Origin: Endotrypanum monterogeii
Lineage: Eukaryota; Euglenozoa; Kinetoplastea; Trypanosomatida; Trypanosomatidae
Assembly: GCA_000333855.2 (NCBI GenBank)
Contig: CM007339.1
Location: 425,548-454,355 of the forward strand
Length of the DNA stretch: 28,808 nt
Direction: 5' to 3'
The stretch's first letter is position 1. Every line of letters begins with the position of its first letter. The position numbers and the translations under genes were made by a program. Shown here piece after piece: positions 19,401-25,961 of this stretch. The notes beneath the pieces are model-generated. The model made no database searches, had not been told where the DNA came from, and was given only the letters and a program-made list of their open reading frames with translations.

Positions 19401-20367
19401 GAACGTCTCCGGTGGCCCTCTTGCGCCTCCTCAAGGCTCCTCATCGGGCTCACGACGAGGTCTGCGTCACCCGCCCGCAGCGAGCGACTTGCCCCTTCTG
19501 CGCTCGCTGATGGCGCGCAAGACAACAGAGGATTTCTCATCGGAGCTGATTGACGTGGCAGCTCGTCGCTACAACGCAGCGCTTATGGTGTCCCTCACTC
19601 CCATGGCACTCGCGGGCATCAGCGGTCGTACGACGGGCACCGCCCGCATGTCAGCCGTCTCGAGAATGAAAAAAATGGCCCTACGGCTTAGAGACACCAA
19701 GTGGAAACAGTTTGGCACTCGACCCGTCTTGGCTTCTAACTACGCCACCACGGCCTCAACCGAGGTGATAGCGCTTCTGAATGTCCCTCCATTCACTTCG
19801 GCAGACGCCTCACTGCAGCAGTCCCAGGGGGCCACGTCATCAACCGGAGCTGCGGCCGACGAACGCGGGGCGGGGACAGTGGCAGCGGCACCAAGTCCTT
19901 CGGCTGCAACTATTCCCACTGTCATGGCGGCACGGCTAGAAGAATGGGTGGCACGTCGTTGGCCGATGGAGAAGCGAGTTGGCTGCAAATCTTCAGGGAA
20001 GCCTCGCATAGGCTCAACCCCCGCCCAGAGACCGGGACATATTCCCAAAGCCGCACGAGGCAGTAAGGGAAGCGACGAGATGGATGAGGAGGACGACGAC
20101 AACGAGGAAGAGACAGAGGCAGAGGCACCGCCGTCCGTACTCGATCAAATCATACCAGTCGGAGGAGTAGCCACTGCAGCACAGCAAGCCCTCATGCGGG
20201 CGCTTCTCAAGAGCTTCACTGCCGCCACAGGTGCACAGCTCTCGGAGCAGATGGGACTGATCATCACGCCAAACTACGATGTCGTGGAGTCTGGGGACAC
20301 AGCTGCGGCACTGAGGGGACATGAAGGGATGACCCCCAAACCCCTGAAGGCGCAAGCGAAACGTTGA
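13336..20367 (+). CDS. Giant ankyrin-repeat protein, 3' part (frameshifted continuation)
   Basis: An open frame of about 2,340 codons with no ATG start of its own: the codon at 13378 is GTG and the first ATG is at 13717. It continues the upstream gene. At 13441 it opens with QRCIELLLRFRVPLLG, a typical second helix of an ankyrin repeat whose first helix (DAWLLALAGSGAAEL) lies at the end of the upstream frame. Further ankyrin-like units are at 14650-14733 (GETALSLAAR...VLVKNGAA), 15661-15750, 15973-16040, 17272-17340 (DTLLHLLVLHDQ) and 17611-17682 (NAHGLTAFDYAHSPAMLQLL). The C-terminal third lacks clear repeats. It has a basic Gln/Arg-rich probable coiled coil (about 18118-18249), a six-Asn run (19186-19203) and an acidic stretch (about 20074-20128). 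The function is unknown beyond a likely scaffold or binding role. It could in principle be a separate gene, but there is no intergenic space, splice signal or ATG to support that. Confidence 0.87.
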   Translation, partial: PILPSSHPQLSPSRVPASGTTPLTSIGTSVSEAAGQRCIELLLRFRVPLLGCVPESPQRVKPHVDDSGPSGVQESAERRIIDRQILNNAPRLLHQWRRLPCMRLAPAGTAVARLALKTLQASEVPEEMPNDSGSEGDDDVGDKDDTVMGQMNTVFEKAHALWLMYAEEKERLESAGATADTACDATKLPSHSAVPETPVGPVTAPLTSMSIFRFPGSTPQGKNAVNNGKGVASEPTWQTDGSAKGCHDTFHSAVLSSLDLLKVRVITALRLCYRVVLLYTCVEYTPMQLLRLVHAFGTTMIPVSMHHPLSGDSVATRLLRKTHTRLLTGTSERSDSASNSNFLPGAHESSRASLVIHDTSEAPRLSLKVLDEPPCIGNPYAEPETRLLIDTCVTLVHLFGDGLEAQLRPSSASRSKSISVESTEAENAICSLLFQPSCDGETALSLAARIADAPLISVLVKNGAAASQDSDSHSRSRSTLWHSAPRQDDGSDIEEAADMLNVTNQPGSTVYSLRTNMEDIVLRRLLATRVYYPAHEIDTLRILLAHMPDEAARRCFLRWVYPNVHPIPALQLTMDNVDVAGHFLTSSHCMNALWANLLYARFNGWLDTMISAKARAWNSLLRIVLPGAPAVPIYLIMRAAVQEDGSTRDSQVGQPKQQLHSSADAPKPLTPSKKRPKTPPDQSKISNWSHIVRCTSVFLQLMTMSVAETLMSNLMQPSPSQLTDAPTLSPTPTLGAKNVQHAKSLSTTPSLELKKKTPAPVESVPQLSEGLAGTLLWDIIELAVRYDDKDVLQYLLQLRLPDLVLRYISSIRQQTPSSSVASGGAPTPPSAATRSMEAASAAILESYPSFVGVSTTSQANGVLERLQRLLWKDAVQKHHIDLLAVAAGSVSTLQFLYKFSPPEVRALMTPMRYDRIDLNSGMPEGMTLLSDLRGPAGAMTKTEQSSDNQHMQKSLLLGDRGGGGGDTLSRLPLIASRGKGEADATAMLQIRKSSFSEGTASVTLHEDGGSWSTELTPETLASLMLPVKGEKTSNASGGRGGDVLITDTPPLLLRMDTKDGEERGNVDVGEQAELHFMESCVRNGRRPLAPREERRRRVTAVTWGLGAAACPVSLPMPRVSLTNSLEGNADTQEFITAPGEPAEVQPCGAPTLPQVVRTSVQGSATTPSSNKTGDAHSRKNTSKETSGKGKKTSPSRTAQSRAQKSLQAGKMVVVPQEAEVHSLATAPSTPTVVLEPIYFMYLQLDWALHSTLLFRSPRPSGATLDTIFFLLDQRAPLSVPVLDLFLAGSVAPSGTTLQELAISLFYQTREHQDTLLHLLVLHDQCQLTEYYLEYCYLWFVSNGFDPSPVSCQPGRFPLDDFAASTTCDSSDDGHDENGDARFGNGCTDAQDMGSGQPLQSLSHGTPSSRMAGKVPCEFLRCMLRVNAHGLTAFDYAHSPAMLQLLMWYGCVPPTYRPNPRAFRKAVFFNKGRRTERSDVREAFILVGNRDHHDGADATARMGSLGRGSAALATMHRRREVLRFFPVPRLVLATDNFTSLMDPTGKELASMVGVEATGSAHKSPAETSKQQNDSNKSDPDIKSIKKGLLESNLAQQEQLNSRRLSLMVTAEQRQLQVFQRRRQQQERAKAILFDQVAAQSKVMVARRGGADGKAATRTNTAAMPFLTRTVTSQIRKQWEEQRHPLYNVTILLRNALEAQRMSASALGSKASRGKPKRPGESSVLGSSAGLLPILLTEEVSLLHLGLCSFEDELVRLYGTLQTTSASATASTGSSTAQHRSNEEGDNDSDGSDSGPKISTYTRLLLPPSLTGRSSTQQPQQQGDRAERRGAPGALEGVFPAIGKRESISDANAGRIGNTARPRTSIVDVSVGKASPSPQHGRQSIHGPETADGGTSMPPRLTQMDVIFLLESQQFVVFPLSMPNLDYAGEASSDGGDDPNAGYGDGHEVGMRNNNNNNRLSSAKKGNIVPSSLPIGEGKAALGELPELIERCTGGDTGATNRRSKPLKSDTKMTLLSSSALVAQNVSGGPLAPPQGSSSGSRRGLRHPPAASDLPLLRSLMARKTTEDFSSELIDVAARRYNAALMVSLTPMALAGISGRTTGTARMSAVSRMKKMALRLRDTKWKQFGTRPVLASNYATTASTEVIALLNVPPFTSADASLQQSQGATSSTGAAADERGAGTVAAAPSPSAATIPTVMAARLEEWVARRWPMEKRVGCKSSGKPRIGSTPAQRPGHIPKAARGSKGSDEMDEEDDDNEEETEAEAPPSVLDQIIPVGGVATAAQQALMRALLKSFTAATGAQLSEQMGLIITPNYDVVESGDTAAALRGHEGMTPKPLKAQAKR

Positions 20368-20534
20368 CAAGAGGCACAAGGCTGCTGCTTCTGTGTGCGT
20401 GTGAGTGGTTAGTATTGGTGGACATCTTTGCCTTTCCCTAGCACGTGATATGTTTCACCTTTACCTTATTCACATCATATGGTGTGCTACATGCTCGTGG
20501 TCGATGATGCCTGTGTCGCAGTTGGATGCGATGA

Positions 20535-20573
20535 GCCCCCCCCCTCCCCCCCCCCACCACACACATACACATA
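20535..20573. repeat. Poly-C and (CA)n simple repeat
   Basis: Two C runs (about 9 and 11 C, separated by one T) are followed by CA dinucleotides. This is a simple sequence tract about 170 bp after the ankyrin stop codon, in the probable 3' UTR. Confidence 0.85.
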
Positions 20574-21741
20574 CTCCCTACTCCCCTCGTCATCACCACT
20601 ACACCAACCATTGACGAATTATGAATATGTATACAGGTTATAGTATGTCTGAGAGAGTGCACATCAAGGAAACACGCTGGCGAAAGGAAGGTGGCGAAGT
20701 CGCTTCGCACCAAGGCAGAGAAGGCAATCCACCTCTCTATCCCCATACATACACACAAACACACACGCACCAAGTGCCCTGTTGTTTATTGTTATTACTT
20801 CTCTACATGTACACGAGCACAAACACACGACTTATCTTACAGCGCGCCCCCGAAATGTGCGCTGGCACTGGTTATGTAATAAAGGAACACGCGCGTGACC
20901 ACCAGTGAGGCTGGCCTAGACATATCTCCATGCACTCATTTATTCCTGTGTGTGTAGGTGTAGGCAAGCGCAAAAACTAAAGAATGATTTTACGTTTTCA
21001 TTCTTCAGGGGGTTTCCTCCTCTTCTTTATCTGAAACACGCAAACACGGAGATGTACGTCTATTCATGTGGAGATCTGCCTGCTTCGGCAACCGCTGCAC
21101 AACTCTTTTTTTCTTTTTTTTTTCCTCTCGCTCTCGTCTTGTTCTCTCCACCCAATCACGCCTGTTGACAGCGGCGTTTCCTTCCGTATTACTGTTGACG
21201 AGCAATATTTTCTTTTTTATATATATGGTGGGGGAAAAGGGTATTGTGTTCAGAGGTAATTATCTATTAGGCGAACGAGGAGTCACACACTCACTTGCCC
21301 ACAGCCTGTAGTAATCAAAAACGCCATCACGCACCCCCCCCCACTCCCCTTGCAGGCACACCCACAACCACTCCACAATCGATACGCTTGCATATATATA
21401 TATTCATATTTATTCATTCATTCTCACCCTCCTCCATTGCAGTGAGCTGCATGCAAATCTTTTTGTTCCACCTACATAACGTTGTCCGACTCTCTCTGTT
21501 TCAGTGATCTCCACAATCCTCTTCGTTTTTTTTTTTTTAGGGAGGAAGGAGGTGCTGCTGCTGCTCAGTAGTAGTAGTAGCATTGTTAGTTGGAAGCGGA
21601 GGTGGAGTATTTTATTTTCCCAAGGCGACACGTGGTGTGATTAGTTGCTGTATCGAACGTGTGTGTGGGAGTGTGCACATCGTCGCCTTTACTGTACACA
21701 AAAATACACACACACACATCATCTCAATACTTTCTTTGTAC

Positions 21742-21759
21742 ATATATATATATATATAT
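21742..21759. repeat. (TA)n microsatellite
   Basis: A perfect alternating AT tract of about 18 bp, followed by GTATCC. It lies in the region between genes and has no coding context. Confidence 0.85.
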
Positions 21760-21913
21760 GTATCCTTCCAACTGCATAATTTTTTTTGTCGGGCATTAGT
21801 CTCAATATTCATCGACTCACGGGAAGGCCTCTTGTGTGAAGCGTAACTTCTTCGTGCCTCGTTGATCCGTTCCATTCCTCACGCCACTGCCCACGACTAC
21901 CACCAAAACACTC

Positions 21914-22002
21914 GTTTTGCTTTGCTTTGCTTTGCTTCTTCCTCCGTGTTGCGTTTTTTTTCCTTTGTGCTATCTGCTTCCGGGAAAAAAAAAGGGAGGC
22001 AG
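21914..22002 (+). promoter_or_regulatory. Polypyrimidine tract and candidate spliced-leader acceptors
   Basis: TTTGC pentamers (21914-21938) lead into a long pyrimidine-rich tract (about 21939-21980), then a purine run with AG dinucleotides at 21993-21994, 21997-21998 and 22001-22002. A further option is the AG at 22064-22065 after a CTG-repeat run. No ATG lies between any of these and 22134, so the start codon call does not depend on which acceptor is used. Confidence 0.5.
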
Positions 22003-22133
22003 TCTGAGTGCTGTTCTTACAAAAACAAAAAAGTCAACTCTCGTGCTGCTGCTGCTGCTGCTCAGGCACACGCGACCACCTGCCACGGGATAAGCACTCA
22101 CAAGCTCCTCCACAAGCCCCTCAAACCGTCGTC

Positions 22134-24521
22134 ATGGAATCGCAGGCGCATCAGCCCTTTTCCCCTTTATTCTCGCGCCCCTGCTTGACGGCCTCGGTGT
22201 GGGTGTGTCTGGCATGCGGTCAGATTTCCCCGTATCAGGGAGAACCCTTGCATGACTTGATGAACAGCGTCGAAGGCCTTGATGACCCTCTAAGAAAAAG
22301 CTTCCACGATATAGATCCCATTATTGGGGATCTCCACGTCACCCATGCGGCGATCGGCAATGAGAAAGCAACTGCCGGCACCTACGCGCGCTTCCTGTCG
22401 GAGGCTACGCAATGTGAGTCTAGACGACAGAAGCACGGTCGTGTCGAGCACAGCCGCCAAACCCCGCCACACACCAACTACTCTGCCTCTAGCGACTGCG
22501 TCGATACATGTTCGACCGACTGTGCTGCTGGTTCGGCCCCCCTTGGCCCCCTTATCCCCCAGGCGACCTCTTATGGCCGGAGAGGACATCGGCAACAACG
22601 GCGTCCGTCAAGCCCGAGTCGGCTCTTTACGGGTGTTACTGATGAAGACACGACTGGTTGTGGGGATGTGGACGACACCAGAGCAAACGAAAAGCAGAGC
22701 GACAGCATACAAATCTCTGCAAAGGAGTCCAGCGCTCACGCGGAGGGGAGAGTCTTCGGCAATGAAGACCTCGCACGAAATGGTGCCATCTCCTCAAACC
22801 GCCAACGCCGTGCACCTGTGACAACAACGACGTCAGACCTACACCATCTCTCTTCGGCCCTAGGGAGATCCTGCGATGGCTGCGACACCCTTGCAGGGAA
22901 CCCAGACGCATCGGTTGTTGCCGACCCGCCTGAGCCCTCGGAATTACCCCATTCCCTCTGGAGAAACGCCGAAGTGCGCAGTGTAGGAAACCCCCGCAGG
23001 AGTCCGTCGCATTCCACGCAACAGAGAGAGGCCTCTGCCTACCCCCAGTCGGAAATTCTCATCAAGGAGCACCTCTTCGGTACTCGGGAAATGCGCTTCT
23101 GTCACTGCTGCAGAGAGGTTCGGTGCGCTGAGATTCGCACTTTTGAAGAGGTACTGCACGCGTCGCTGCCAAGAAGAGATGCACAGGTCGCGTGGTATCC
23201 AAAAAAGGAGGATAACAAGATTACGGCAACCGCACCGGGCATCGTGGATCCGCTGCATGAACGCTGGAATAATCCACTGATCTTCGATTCCGCTCCGTCA
23301 GAGTCGCACTGCCCTAGAAACGAGTCGTCGCCGCTGGAGTGCGCAGCCTCCGCCGCTGAAAGCGGTTGTTGTTCATCGGACACGTTATCGTGGTCTTCAC
23401 TACCTCCTGGACTGCTTGCCCTTGCCCTCAACCTCGCGCGACTCTTCTGGAATGTAAAGATTTTCATGATGGCAATCGCAAACAATCTCAACCCCCTCTC
23501 ACCGGTGCTCCCTAAAGCGTATTTCAGAAATCAACGCGGCTATGGACATGACCGTGAAGTGGGGACGCTAACAAACAACAACAGAAGCAGCATCTTCTCG
23601 AGTGACTCCGTCCTGCAGCGAGCAAGCCCGATTGTTTGTAGAGAAAGGGGCCGCCTGAGCAGCCCCAATCGAAAGCCCAGAGATGGGGTGGGGCCGAGAA
23701 GTGGCCTCGGGCCTCACCAGCGTAAGTCCACCGCCGCTTTCAGAACGAGCAGGAGGTCTCCATCGGCGTGCAGGTCGGCAGACGCGCGCCAGCACCTGCG
23801 CACCGAGTCGCCAATCAGCGTCACCGAAGGCGGTACAACGGAGGACTTAAACGGTGCCTCGTCCGGCTCTAGCGGGCACCCAAGCTGGCTCTTGAAGGCC
23901 CGGGAATATGACCACGCACACAGGAGAGGGGTGAATGATGACCCTCTCCTCTGTGAACATCCCTGCGCCGACGTGGAGAGCGACGCGTATAGGCAACGCG
24001 GAAATTTGCAAGATGGCTGCAGCGGTGTACACGAGCGGAGCGAGGACATCTTAGCGCGAGCTGCCACAGGCATCACCTTGACAGCCCAAACAAAGCGAAT
24101 GATTTGCGCACGCAAAGACAAGTGGAACACAATCAGTCTGTCGGAGGCGCTGTGGCGTGTGGTACTTCCATCCTTTGGTGCCCCATTTCTCTCGACAGTT
24201 CCCACGTCATCGACCGACACCGGGGTGGCGACACGAACCACTGTCTCTGGAGACGGATCCTCTCTTGATGGGGATACATCACATGCGTGTGCTGTACACT
24301 TGACCGATCTATCACCGCGCTCGGAGTCACTCGACCCAACAGCTAGCAATGTTGTCACTGGTGCTCGTCCCTTCAGCTGCTTTCGTGGAGATATCGAGGA
24401 AGCGATTGGTCAACTGGACGAGGCGCAGCTCGAGGTGGCAAAACTTCGGCTCCAGCAGGTGTTGGCAATTGTGAAGGCGGAACAGGTAAAGCGCGAAATC
24501 AGTTTGAAAAGAAAAAAATAA
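22134..24521 (+). CDS. Orphan protein with CxxC motifs and C-terminal coiled coil
   Basis: This 795-residue protein belongs to no family I recognise. The start is the ATG at 22134. The frame is open further upstream, but only non-ATG codons occur there (22008 is GTG), over a CTG-repeat-rich leader. Near the N terminus, residues 22-30 read VWVCLACGQ, with C25-x2-C28. A second cysteine group is at 323-331 (C323, C325, C326, C331), inside a segment of lower Ser/Thr content (about 305-375) that is probably folded. The two could form a split zinc site. A hydrophobic segment at about 423-452, interrupted by one Arg and one Lys, may be an amphipathic or membrane helix. Residues 500-740 are Ser/Arg-rich and probably disordered. 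The last 45 residues form a charged helix, rich in Leu, Gln and Lys, consistent with a short coiled coil. No signal peptide was seen. The cellular role cannot be assigned. Confidence 0.85.
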   Translation: MESQAHQPFSPLFSRPCLTASVWVCLACGQISPYQGEPLHDLMNSVEGLDDPLRKSFHDIDPIIGDLHVTHAAIGNEKATAGTYARFLSEATQCESRRQKHGRVEHSRQTPPHTNYSASSDCVDTCSTDCAAGSAPLGPLIPQATSYGRRGHRQQRRPSSPSRLFTGVTDEDTTGCGDVDDTRANEKQSDSIQISAKESSAHAEGRVFGNEDLARNGAISSNRQRRAPVTTTTSDLHHLSSALGRSCDGCDTLAGNPDASVVADPPEPSELPHSLWRNAEVRSVGNPRRSPSHSTQQREASAYPQSEILIKEHLFGTREMRFCHCCREVRCAEIRTFEEVLHASLPRRDAQVAWYPKKEDNKITATAPGIVDPLHERWNNPLIFDSAPSESHCPRNESSPLECAASAAESGCCSSDTLSWSSLPPGLLALALNLARLFWNVKIFMMAIANNLNPLSPVLPKAYFRNQRGYGHDREVGTLTNNNRSSIFSSDSVLQRASPIVCRERGRLSSPNRKPRDGVGPRSGLGPHQRKSTAAFRTSRRSPSACRSADARQHLRTESPISVTEGGTTEDLNGASSGSSGHPSWLLKAREYDHAHRRGVNDDPLLCEHPCADVESDAYRQRGNLQDGCSGVHERSEDILARAATGITLTAQTKRMICARKDKWNTISLSEALWRVVLPSFGAPFLSTVPTSSTDTGVATRTTVSGDGSSLDGDTSHACAVHLTDLSPRSESLDPTASNVVTGARPFSCFRGDIEEAIGQLDEAQLEVAKLRLQQVLAIVKAEQVKREISLKRKK

Positions 24522-24722
24522 GTAAGTAGAAGTGAATGTGTACACCCAGAATATTTTCGATCTTTTTATTTCCTCAACAGGGGCTCTCTCTCCTATACAC
24601 AGGCATCTTTTCGTAGCAACGGGAAGAAATTAAGCCTCGGTGATTCGATGTTAATGTACTGCGCGTGTGTATCTCTGCACGCGCGTTGCAATCTTCCGGA
24701 GTCACCCTCGCCCTCGCCCTGT

Positions 24723-24734
24723 CCCCCCCCCCCC
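24723..24734. repeat. Poly-C run
   Basis: Twelve consecutive C in the probable 3' UTR of the 795-residue protein gene. A homopolymer of this length is liable to miscounting in sequencing. Confidence 0.85.
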
Positions 24735-25879
24735 GCTGAGTGTTTCTCACAGACACCTTCATGCATGCCCATCTCGTATTGAGTACATGTTTAGATGTTC
24801 TGCAACTAGCAGATGCTTCTCAACGGTGCTGAGTATAAATATATAGAAGAAATGAGTGAGAACCCCTCTGCAGCTGTGAATGATCATCTATCTACATGTG
24901 TAGATGGGCATATGGGGTGAAGCATTAAAACGGGTGTCAGAAACTCTGGCAGACAGAACTGTCTCGCCATCTTACCCCCTCACCGCGCGGCGCTTTTTTT
25001 TTTCCAACTTAACCACACACACACTTACCTCCTCCCCCTCCATGTCAATGAATGAAGCGCATTTTCTCCTCCATATGCTCCCCTGTACAAAGGTAGACGC
25101 CCAGAACCCACTAGCCTCAGAGGGGCAGCACAGCCTGTGGAAAAAAAGAAAATAATGAAAATGATACATAAAGTCTGACGTGTTCGATTATTTTTTCGGT
25201 TTTTTTTTTGTATCAGCGAACACCCTTCTTTTTTGTTGTTGTGTTTTTGGACTCCTCCTTTGACTCCTAGTGCATCTCGTCACGATGCCCCACTCACCAA
25301 TCTGCCATGTAAAGGATGAGTGCTCTCGTCGAGCTCTACAGTCCTCACCCCAATAAACGGGGGGAAACGAACTTGAAGTAGACGGAAGTCACGTACTGCT
25401 TAGCCTCGCTGCTGCGCCGCTCTGTTCTCCGTTTTTTTTCCTTCCCTACCCCTCTTCTTCACCCAAGCACCGGATCCAGATGCTCGGAGGCCATGTCGTG
25501 AGGCAGCCACGCAGAAAGCCAAGGCCCTCCACTCTGCCATACTGTCTGCCCATCCCAATCGAGCTCCTCCCTCCCTCTCTCCCTCCCCCACCACATACAC
25601 ACGTTCGCACAGAAATCACGGGGAATGGTGACCTGGCCATCTTGACAAAAGACTTAGGGGGTTTATTTGACGCATCGGGCAACATCGCATTACATCAGAC
25701 ACACATATATATTTATATACACATACACGCATATACACGTACACTACCATCGCATCCATCAACGTCCCTCTCTGTCTACGAGCACCCCCCCCCTCCGTAA
25801 CTCTATTGCCCACTCCAACCTGTCACAGAAAAATATCGAGGCGGAAGGAAGGCCGCGACTGCTGTCCTGCCACCCATAG

Positions 25880-25947
25880 ACTTCTTTTATCATTATTATC
25901 TCCCTCCCTTTCTGTATCTTGTGCATGTGTGTGGTTGTGCGTTTGAG
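25880..25947 (+). promoter_or_regulatory. Candidate spliced-leader acceptor for the RING repeat gene
   Basis: A pyrimidine-rich tract at about 25880-25920 (CTTCTTTT, then CTCCCTCCCTTTCTGT) is followed, after a TG-rich spacer, by the AG at 25946-25947. This would leave a very short 5' UTR of 14 nt before the ATG at 25962. The spacer contains an ATG at 25925 that is spliced away if this acceptor is used. Confidence 0.45.
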
Positions 25948-25961
25948 TTCTTTATTTTAAA

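Larger units (their letters stand above)
20368..22133. other. Intergenic region after the ankyrin gene
   Basis: This 1.77 kb region has no supported gene. It holds a C-rich run at 20535-20556 leading into (CA)n, further CA-rich stretches (about 20749-20771), a T-rich tract at 21103-21128, poly-T near 21526-21538, TAG triplets near 21568-21581, a (TA)n tract at 21742-21759, and TTTGC pentamer repeats at 21914-21938. Short frames cross these simple repeats and have no protein character. It should carry the ankyrin gene's 3' UTR and polyadenylation zone and the next gene's acceptor and 5' UTR. Confidence 0.7.
24522..25961. other. Intergenic region before the RING repeat gene
   Basis: This 1.44 kb region has no supported gene. 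It contains a C12 run at 24723-24734, poly-T runs near 24995-25005 and 25199-25209, an AT/CA-rich simple region at about 25700-25745, and a final polypyrimidine tract before the next gene. Small frames (for example 24904-25155) show no recognisable domain and cross the T and CA runs. It should hold the 3' UTR of the orphan gene and the 5' leader of the RING gene. Confidence 0.7.

Noticed and set aside
13378..20367. The second ankyrin frame as an independent gene starting at 13378
   Set aside because: The codon at 13378 is GTG, not ATG. There is no spacer or splice acceptor, and the first ATG (13717) would discard an ankyrin helix at 13441-13488.
20405..21846. Small frames in the spacer after the ankyrin gene
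   Set aside because: They are short, overlap each other on both strands, and are built from poly-C, CA, T and TA tracts.
22008..22133. N-terminal extension of the orphan protein to 22008
   Set aside because: The codon there is GTG and the leader has no ATG. It would add a poly-Cys low-complexity segment read from a CTG repeat that more likely belongs to the 5' UTR.
24904..25155. Small 83-codon frame starting with ATG
   Set aside because: It crosses poly-T and CA-rich tracts, has no recognisable domain and lies in a region of intergenic character.
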